Source: Amorphophallus konjac
Lineage: Eukaryota > Streptophyta > Magnoliopsida > Alismatales > Araceae
NCBI GenBank assembly: GCA_022559845.1
Contig: CM040128.1
Location: 222,255,643-222,319,642, forward strand
Direction: 5' to 3'
DNA length: 64,000 nt
This document shows positions 56,505 through 64,000 of the stretch, one piece after another. Position 1 is the first letter of the stretch; each line of letters starts with the position of its first letter. Made by a program: the position numbers and the translations under genes. The notes under the pieces are model-generated. The model was not told the origin of the DNA. It searched no databases and was given only the letters and a program-made list of their open reading frames with translations.

Positions 56505-57420
56505 GGGTTTCCAGACCCATATTTTCCCCATCTTCCGGAACCTCCGGATCTTCCGCATTCCCCATCTTGTTCATCTTCATCCTTGGGATCTTCGGGTCTC
56601 CTTACACTTCCTAGGCATTGCACACCCTCCAATCTTCTCTCAGGGCATCACGCCCCTTTCCAGCTCTTGCATACAGACTCCTTAGATTTCCCTCTTGTTC
56701 TTCTGGGGCATCGCACCCCATGGTGTTTCATTCCTCCGGAACCTCCAGACTTTCTTCCAAGGCATCGCGCCCTTTTCTATCTTCCTCCTCCGGAACCTCT
56801 GGATCCTTCATCCTCTTTTAATCCACTCCCCCCAGGGCATCGCGTCCTTCCAAGTTTTTCCTCTCTAATTCTCCCGAGGCATCACGTCCCCTTTCCTGCT
56901 ATTTCCCTGGAACCTCCAGGTGTTTTATCCCTCCTTTTAGGGCATGACGCCCTTTCCGATTCCACTCCTCCGGAACCTCCAGATCCTTCATCACTCTCTC
57001 TATCCATTGGGCATCGCGCCCCTTTCCATATTCTTCCTCCGGAACCTCCGGATCTTTCTCTTCTCCCTGGGCATCGTGTCCCATGGTATCTTCCCCCTCC
57101 GGAACCCCCGGATCTTACTCTTTGGGCATCGTGCCCCTGCACACCCTCACATCTGGATCTTCTAGGCTTCCCACTGATTCTCCTAGGGCATCACGTCCCT
57201 CTCTACTTGCTTCCTCCGGAACCTCCGGACCCTCCATCTTTCTTCCGATTCATCTTTCTACTTCTCAAAGACGTTGCGTCCTTCATTATTTTCTTCCTTT
57301 TCCATCATCTTTTCCATATCTCTTCCGAGGGCACCGCGTCCCTCGATATTTTATCCCTCCGGAACCTCCGGACTCTTCTTCCTCTCATGATTTTCTTCCA
57401 CTGCTTCCAGAACCTCCGAA
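56505..57420. repeat. Array of alternating TCCGGAACCTCCGGA and GGGCATCGCGCCC hairpins
   Basis: Two imperfect inverted repeats alternate about every 70-90 bp across 0.9 kb: TCCGG-AACC-TCCGGA, at about a dozen places, and GGGC-ATCGC-GCCC with variants such as GGGCATCGTGTCCC and GGGCACCGCGTCCC. In the long frame they encode PPEPPD and GHRAP or GHRVP. Changes that break one arm are common, so base pairing is not perfectly kept. Confidence 0.88.
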
Positions 57421-57455
57421 TCCGCCTCTTTCCATCTATCAATTTCTTCTTCTAA

Positions 57456-60400
57456 TTCCTCCTAATCACGGGTCCAACCTAACTTCTTTCACCTCCACTG
57501 TTTTGGGCATCTGCCCTTTCTCTCACTACTTTCGAGGCTTTAGTCCTCACTCCTCCTCTTGATTTTCCGCTTCTTCTGTAGACTGCTCCATGTGATCAGG
57601 GTCTCCGCGCCTTAGCGAGGGAGTTCTAGCCCTTGCCTCTCTTCCTTTTCTCCTTATTCGTCTGAGTCTGGTCTGGGCACCGCTCCTTGTTAAGCCACTT
57701 CAAACCTTGGCTTCCAATCTTTTTATCTGCCATTTGAGGACAAATCCCACGAGGATCAACATCATCTCCGACTGTAGTTGCTATTTCAAAGGAGTACAAG
57801 GTGACATATTGGTGTAAGTACGTATTTTTATGATATCATTACCTCATTACTTCATGCATGGTTTTCAAAATGAAGTGCTTTTTAACATGATTAAGAGTGG
57901 TATTTTAGGCCTTTATCCTAGGTCTTTATCTTCATCTTCATGGAATTTCAGAAAAGAGTCTTTAGGCTTACTTTTGCAGCACCTTTGGTTAATAAGAACC
58001 CCGCGCTGGGAGTTCGGCATTCTCTCCCCGCTTGTTAAGGGTAACCCTTAGCTGGGCACCGCACACACTTCACGGCGTCCTTAGCCGGCTCCTTTGATAA
58101 AACACCGTTGCTGCTTTGGCCATGCCATGAGTATTCATGAAAGTCTTTTCTCTTCTTTGGTCGGCCAAGTGCAGGGGCAAGAGGTTGACGGATGAGATGA
58201 CCAACATAGGTAATCCCCAATACGAGAGAAGTCTCAAATAGGGGCAGTCTTGACCCAAACTAAAATCAAATTTCATGATATACATCTAGCCAAAAAGGGC
58301 TATTATGAAATAAAACTCAAAATTTCGATAAATTCAAAAGTATGAATTATGGCATGACAAGAGTGGCAAAGTCCCCGCAGGGAAAACCCTGGTCGTATGC
58401 ATGTCAAGGGTCTAAAAATTGAAGGCATAAAGCCCCGGCGCAACAGACTACCTCTTTAAGGTGTAGAACCTTGGAAGGAATTCAAGTCCCGACATCTCCC
58501 ATCCTGCATAAAGCTTATCTCCAATTGTTCTTCTCTTCTCCCTCTAAGACCGAATGTTTCTTGGGTATGGCCTTGGGAGGGGCATCATTAACCCTCGGTA
58601 GTCGGCTATAGGGCGCCACCCTTCAATGCACGCTCGGCTTAGGGCAGTTTTAGCGAAAGGGGAAGGAACGAGGACTCCTAGCCAGTGGCTTAGACATCCC
58701 GTTGATGCTGCACTAACATTGTCTAAACCAAAATCCAAAAAAAAAGTTGAGTAATGTCTAAACCAAAATCCAAAAAAAAAGTTGAATATTTCCTAAACCA
58801 AAATCCAAAAAAAGGTTGAATATTTCCTAAACCAAAATCCAAAAAAGTTGATTATTTCCTAAACCAAAATCTAAAACAGTTGAATATTTCCTGATCAAAA
58901 TCCAAAAAATTGAATATCACACAAAAAAATTGAATATTTTCAAAAATCCAAAAAAAAAATTCAAATATTTTCCAAAATCCATAAAAATTTGAATACTTTT
59001 TCAAAACCCATAAAAATTTGCATATTTCAAAATCCAAAAAAATTACATTGTATTTTTCTGATGGTGCTTTTGCAGGGACAACAATTTTGCAAGGTCCAAG
59101 ACCACGGGATGAGTCCCCTCCATTCACCACTATCAATCTTCTGATTCTTCCCAACATCATCATGATTTGTCACTATGGGCACTCCTGATTATCATCTCTC
59201 TATACTGGGCATTAATTGATCGTTCATCTCCAAAATCATTTAATAAACTCCTGCTGATTTCACTTGATCACTCTGCCACTGGACATTACTTGATCCTGAT
59301 CATCTAATCTCAATCGCACATGCCAAGATTGTCATCCTCATGACAAACAACAAACAATGATGCTATGCTATCTATGCTTTAATGATGGTATCTATGCCTT
59401 TCACGCTATACACGCTTGAATGCTATTCATGATATGATACATACATTCTATTGATATTTTGATACATGCTATATTTTCATGTTATTCAATGCTATTCAAT
59501 GCTTTCATGCTTGAATTCTATCTCTGCTAAACTTCATTTGCTTTATGCTTCCTTATATCTTGGCTAATGAAATTTTGAGCACAGGATAAGAAGCTCTATG
59601 GTCCCACCGACTGGGCATCATCATCTAGGTCCCACGGTGCTTGCATCTCATCCCTCAGTTCTCTCATGCTCATTGCTATCACCATCTTCCTGTATGCATT
59701 CCTACTATATGTTACATACGCTATTAGATTATATCAAGGACCTTGTGGCTTTGATAAATCTGGAATCTAAGTTCCCCTTCATCAAAAACGATGACGATTC
59801 CAGAGACGTCTTAGTCATACGGATAGGCCGTTGAGCCGTCTAAGACTGGGGACGATGGTTCTCTTTTGTGAGTTGGTGCGCGGATAAACGGGCTTCGGCT
59901 TAGTATCAGCTCATGAATGAGTTTCTTGACTCAGTCTAGACAGTTTAGCAATATTATCCTTGATTATCTTATATTTTCATTTGCTTTACTTTTCCCTTTA
60001 AACTCAGCATGCATTCATATAGGACTTTGAAACAACTTTGGAAAATCATTCTGATAAGCTGATTTTGAGAGTCAATTGATCATTAATTTCCCAGATATGA
60101 GATATTCCATGCCGAATTGTGTCCTTAGTTTACCTTGTTGCCATTTTGGGCTGTTTCCTTGAAAACTCCTTTGTTTGGATTTCTATCTCTCGTTAAATTC
60201 CTTTTCCCTTGATCCACCTTGGCTGCAGCACGTCCACATTGGCTGGTAACCGCTCCTCAATGGTGAAACCTACAGGTTTGTGAGCTGGGGTACTTCCACC
60301 GCGTTGGAAGTTGATCACTCTTTTTATCTCCTTCGTGCCCGCGTGCACACTCCTTCCTTTTATCCAAACACTTTTCTTTGAATCTTCTCAAGATTGCATC

Positions 60401-60571
60401 ATTCCGAGCTTTTGATTCAATTCCTATCAAGTGGTGTTGGTTGCGTGTCTCATCACACCTTGACGTCTGCTTTTCAATTCACCCCCACTTCATTCCATTC
60501 CATTCCACGCCATTACACTTCATTATATTCTGTGCCACTCCCTTGCAAAGCAGACGCCAAGGCGGTGCAGC
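57456..60571 (+). other. Tat-NA 3' non-coding region with an AT-rich tandem repeat
   Basis: No recognisable protein. At 58724-59050 a degenerate 30-38-bp unit (CCTAAACCAAAATCC followed by an A-run and GTTGAATATTT) repeats about nine times and decays to the right. At 59350-59500 there is a quasi-repeat built on ATGCTAT. The segment before the 3' LTR (AAGGCGGTGCAGC, 60559-60571) is only moderately purine-rich for a polypurine tract. Confidence 0.7.
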
Positions 60572-62383
60572 TGTAGACACGCTAAAATTGACGTTACTGT
60601 GAGTACATCTCATATTACCTCGTAATGCCCCAATTTGACCCTCAAATTAACTTTGTTTGAGTGATTTTTTCCATTTTTCTTAGATTTCTCCCATTTCTTA
60701 TTTTTTCCTATTTTTCTAGATTTTATAAGTATTTTTCTCCATTTTTACGGATTTTTTTAAGAATTAACGGCATGAGGGGGGGCATCATTTTATTTTTAAA
60801 ATAATAAAAAAGTGAAAATGATGTCGCTTTAAGGAGGCGTCCATTCCTTTCATTTATCCATATTTTTATGGATTTTCTGCGAATTTTGTCAGATTTTTTA
60901 TGAATTAACGACATAGAAGGGGGCGTTGTTTAAATTTAAATTAAATCAAAAATGAAAAAAATGAGAATTAACCACATTTGAAAAGGCATCATTTTCAATT
61001 TTGATTATTATTTTTGGCCCTCCTTCGTGGATGATTTGGTGGCTTTCCGGATGTCAGAAAAATACGAAAAAATAGTAATTGGAATCAGCACAGTTAGATG
61101 AACGTAAATCTAAAAAATGAGAAAATAATAATGAGAAATTAAAAATAGCCCTGTTTTACATATTTTGAAATAACGACCCTCACGCGGGCGTCATTTTAAT
61201 TGACGCCCGAACGCGTGGTCGTCATTTCCTTTTGGTCTTTTTTTATTATTTTTGAATCATGACATTTTGCAAGTCATTTTTTTCAATTGACGCCCTTAGC
61301 CAGGTCGTCATTTTCATTGCTATATTTTGAGATTTTAAATCCGCCCGAAATTCGTATTAAATTCTAAATAGCGCCCTCCTCAAAGTCGTCAATTCTTTAA
61401 ATGGCGATGCCTCCGCGGGCGTCATTTTAAAAGCGACTGTTTATCCGATCGTCAATTCTTGTTCAAATTCTGAACTCTCGCAGAACCTCATTCTTTCCTC
61501 GTTTTGAGCCCATTTTCACTTCGGAAAGGACTCTAATGGCTTTCCATGACTGGAGGGATTCCTTCCAATGTTTATCTCTTGCTAAAATCAACTATCCTAA
61601 TTGTTCTTGGACTTAAACTCCATTCTCCCCTATAAATAGAGCCCTACGGCTCATGCTAAGGAGGCCAACTTCAATTCACGATGGGAGGTGATGCCCGAAC
61701 GTCGGCTTAGGGAGAAGTTTCCTTACATCTAAAGCTTTATCGTTCGGAGGCTTCTCTCAACTGAAGATCTAAAGCCGTCAACAGAGAAAATAGCTTTGCT
61801 ATCCCCTCTTTGCTTCTTTCATTATTTAAATTAGATCATAGTGCACATATGCATCTTGCATCATATCTCTGTTATTAGTTCTTCCTCCTCAACCACGTTG
61901 AGCCTCCTCCAGTGCAACACTCGCACACTTATTATTTTTAGCATTCATCATATGTTTTTATCCCACCCATTGCATTGGGGTTTAAAAGGGCAACACCCAC
62001 AAGGTGTGTTCTAGTCCATAGTTTCATGTTTATATTCATATTGTGGATTTGATACTACACCTTGGGTTTACTAATTCCTATTTTCATTGGTTGTTATCTT
62101 TGATCTTTGCAAGGGTAATCAACAAGAAGAACTCTCTTCATCGACCGGCCGATAGCAAGAGAAGGTGCACTCACAATCTCCCCGCATCCTTTTGAGGTAT
62201 TTATATTCGCGATCCCTGCATTGATTATTTGTTATATCCTTTGAGGCCCTCGCGTCTCTGGCGATCACATTCCCCTTAGCATCCTACGCATGCTCCCCTT
62301 TTCTCTCTCTCCTTCGTACATTCTTCTTTTTCCCTTTTAATTATTCTTTAGTTTTCCCTTAAGTGGATTTCTTAGAATCTACA
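60572..62383 (+). repeat. 3' LTR of Tat-NA (1812 bp)
   Basis: It starts TGTAGACACGCTAAAATT and ends GAATCTACA, followed by the CCGGG target duplication. It aligns with the 5' LTR throughout. It keeps the CGGCCGGCCG-like element as ACCGGCCG near 62144. Confidence 0.93.
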
Positions 62384-63096
62384 CCGGGTTCTACTCCTTG
62401 AAGGTTCGTCGACAGAGCTCTGGCTCCTCCGCCAAGGCTGTCGGGTCGTCGGCGTGCCGAGAAGAGAGAAAGAGGGAGAGAGGAGGTCGCCGTCCTCCGC
62501 CGCGGGTTCACCTCAGATGAGGGTGCCGTCGCTGTCCTCTCCTTGTCAGCCCGCCGGTGAGGCCGCCAGAGTCCGCTGCTGCAACCCCCCCGGGTCGCCG
62601 CCGCCGCGAAGAGGAAAAAGGGGAAGAGGGGGGTTGCGCAGGCCCACCGCCGCCGCGCCCTCCTCCTTGCTTGTCCGCCGGCAAGGTCACCACCGTCGCC
62701 ACCAAGGCCACAGCGCCGCCAAGAAGAGGGCCGGGGGTGAGGGGGTCGCCGCCGCGGCGAGCTCGCGGTGGCGTCCCTGCGGGTTCGACCGGGTGTGCCT
62801 GCACGTCGGGTGAAAAATGAAAGGGGGGAGAGATTGGGAAAGTAAGAGAGAGGGGGAGAGATCGATGGGTAAAAGAAAGGATTAAAATATTATTTTTTTT
62901 ATTTTTACCATTTATTTGCATTCTAAACCCTCAATTAAGCAAAAACGTGTAAATGCCCATTTATTTTACATAAAGGCTTTAATCTAATTAGATTAAATAC
63001 TAGAAAAAGCCCATAAATTTCATAAAATTAGTCAAAATTCATGGAATTAATCCTATTCCATTACCGGTAAAGATCCATTAAAGGATGGGTCTCACA

Positions 63097-63112
63097 GCCC
63101 CTCCCCCCTAAT
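63097..63112 (-). other. Polypurine tract of the minus-strand Tekay-like element
   Basis: The minus strand reads TTAGGGGGGAGGGGC directly before the LTR start, preceded by AATTTCGAGGATGAAATT. That pairing is typical of Tekay/Del elements. Confidence 0.88.
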
Positions 63113-63171
63113 AAAAATTTCATCCTCGAAATTTAAAAGGAAGAACAAGGAGAGAACTGAGAGAATATACC

Positions 63172-64000
63172 TTATTCGAACAAGAAGGGAAATTGCTGAC
63201 GCATTTTGTCCTCACGTTCCCATGTAGCTTCATTGCGAGAGTGACACTGCCAGACAACCTTAACCAGAGGCATTACTTTATTTCTCAATCGTTGCTCACG
63301 ATGATCTTCAATTCTGACCGGATACTCTGGTGTGGATAAATCTACAGTCACTTCAGGCCAAACTGAATCATCGAGGACGTGGGACGCATCAGAGACATAT
63401 TTCCTCAGCTGCGACACATGAAATACATCGTGGATTGCTTGCATCGCCGCTGGCAATTGAAGACGATACGCCACTTGGCCCACACGTTCCAGAATAGGAA
63501 ATAGACCAATATAATGGGGACTGAGCTTCCCACGTTTCCCAAAACTCATAACTCCTTTCATCAGAGATATTTTTACAAACACCATATCTCCAGGCTCAAA
63601 TTGCAATGGTCGCCTGCGCTGATCTGCATAGCTTTTCTGTCCACTCTAAGCTGTCAACATTTTCTGCCTGATCAAGCGAACCACATCAGCACATTGCTGA
63701 ACCATATCATGTCCTGTCAATAATCTTTTACCGGCTTCAAACCAGTTTAAAGGTGTACGACAAGGACGCCCATACAAAGCCTCATACGGTGCCATGCCGA
63801 TGCTGGAGTGATAATTGTTATTATAAGCAAATTCCACAAGTGGCAAATGCTCACTCCACGAACCCTGCCAATCTAGGAACACGATCTCAGCATATCTTCT
63901 AACGTCTGAATAGTCCTTTCTGACTAACCATCTGACTGCGGATGATACGCTGAACTAAAAGCTAACTCTGTGCCCAACGCCTTTTGAAAACTACGCCAGA
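63172..64000 (-). pseudogene. 3' end of Tekay-like pol: integrase C-terminus and chromodomain, with stops
   Basis: On the minus strand the integrase catalytic region appears as AYHPQSDG, stop (TAG, plus-strand 63924-63926), [12 protein letters not shown], then a frame change near 63870. The frame at 63882-63646 holds [24 protein letters not shown] in pieces and ends with a TAG at 63646. The last frame (63606-63172) holds the C-terminal integrase domain (FEPGDMVFVKIS, LSPHYIGLFPI, FHVSQLRKYV) and a chromodomain-like end (KVVWQCHSRNEATWERED). Two nonsense codons and a frameshift make this copy inactive. The rest of pol is outside the window. Confidence 0.9.

Larger units (their letters stand above)
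54117..57455 (+). pseudogene. Tat-NA long proline-rich gag-like frame, one frame with four internal stops
   Basis: All of 54117-57455 lies in one frame, broken only by stops at 54396 (TAA), 55407 (TAA), 56079 (TGA) and 56367 (TAG). Early residues around the first stop (RALDYLTPQ, then IQALKAIVEG) match Tat-B Gag (ANTELTSEQLRAFQAILKG), and MDKLASLEEQLKRIT resembles its next helix. Then come a 15-residue tandem repeat (HHPPPSSTPTPIRVA), long proline-rich stretches, and from about 56490 a repeat with GHRAP and PPEPPD. There is no Gag core, zinc knuckle or protease. Absence of frameshifts over 3.3 kb suggests an ancestral single protein or tolerance of the stops by read-through. Confidence 0.7.
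51081..62383 (+). mobile_element. Complete non-autonomous Tat-like LTR retrotransposon (Tat-NA, 11.3 kb)
   Basis: LTRs at 51081-52891 and 60572-62383 begin TGTAGACACG and end TCTATA and TCTACA. The target duplication CCGGG flanks it at 51076-51080 and 62384-62388. The primer site (52895-52912) differs from that of Tat-A and Tat-B at one base. The internal 7.7 kb encodes a proline-rich gag-like frame and repeats but no protease, reverse transcriptase, RNase H or integrase. The two LTRs differ at 4 of the first 80 bases. It inserted into the LTR of the minus-strand Tekay-like element. Confidence 0.93.
49096..63096 (-). mobile_element. 3' LTR of a minus-strand Tekay-like element, split by Tat-NA
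   Basis: On the minus strand the LTR starts TGTGAGACCC at 63096, runs to 62384, resumes at 51080 and ends GGGTCATCACA at 49096, about 2.7 kb in total. The ends form an imperfect inverted repeat (TGTGAGACCC and TGTGATGACCC). The polypurine tract (63097-63110) and the pol 3' end lie to its right. Left target candidate is CCTCA (49091-49095). The part at 62390-62815 is very GC-rich (CCGCCGCCGC) and the part at 49200-50800 is AT-rich. Open frames in the GC-rich part have no known domain. Confidence 0.85.

Noticed and set aside
62454..62921. Arg/Gly/Pro-rich open frames on both strands
   Set aside because: They arise from GC-rich LTR DNA; composition alone keeps the frames open.

Overview
This window is plant nuclear DNA made almost entirely of nested LTR retrotransposons. 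I could not identify a host gene, tRNA, rRNA or CRISPR array. The plant assignment rests on Tat/Ogre-type Ty3-gypsy elements with a doubled RNase H, Sirevirus-type Ty1-copia elements with initiator-Met tRNA primer sites, and Tekay/Del-like chromoviruses. A large-genome flowering plant fits, but the species cannot be read from this sequence. A 100-N assembly gap lies at 8489-8588.

Layout. 1-7364: 5' half of a minus-strand Tat/Ogre element (copy A), cut by the window edge. 7365-8488: unassigned DNA with a 92-bp duplication. 8589-20167: a second, nearly identical minus-strand Tat element (copy B) with intact gag-pro and pol frames; its 3' LTR is probably lost in the gap. 20168-21157: unassigned, with GGTCGACC palindromes. 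21158-43699: an old Sirevirus-like element (SIRE-2) that keeps gag remnants and has no pol. Its 5' LTR holds a minus-strand solo LTR (22497-24196). Its gag holds a complete younger Sirevirus-like element (SIRE-1, 26774-37490). Its 3' LTR is broken by a plus-strand Tekay-like element (43700-49095). That element is broken inside reverse transcriptase by a minus-strand Tekay-like element, of which the split 3' LTR (49096-51080 and 62384-63096) and the pol 3' end (63172-64000) are visible. That LTR in turn holds a complete non-autonomous Tat-like element (Tat-NA, 51081-62383). Target-site duplications confirm three insertions (CGTGT, GCTAT, CCGGG) and fix much of the order of events.

How the parts relate. 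Tat-B carries the full enzyme set. Tat-NA lacks enzymes but shares the LTR start (TGTAGACACG), the primer site (17 of 18 bases) and the TATA context, so it is a plausible client of a Tat-type enzyme supply. SIRE-1 has intact gag but lost the YVDD core of its reverse transcriptase. It also carries an extra intact 385-codon gene with what looks like its own TATA box and 5'-UTR intron.

The most unusual observations are: (1) unrelated LTR families here each carry arrays of a family-specific short palindrome, mostly upstream of a TATA box; (2) a homopolymer of 9 versus 10 A decides whether Tat gag-pro and pol are separate or fused; (3) the self-contained extra gene in SIRE-1; (4) a 3.4-kb single reading frame in Tat-NA containing a repeated two-hairpin module.
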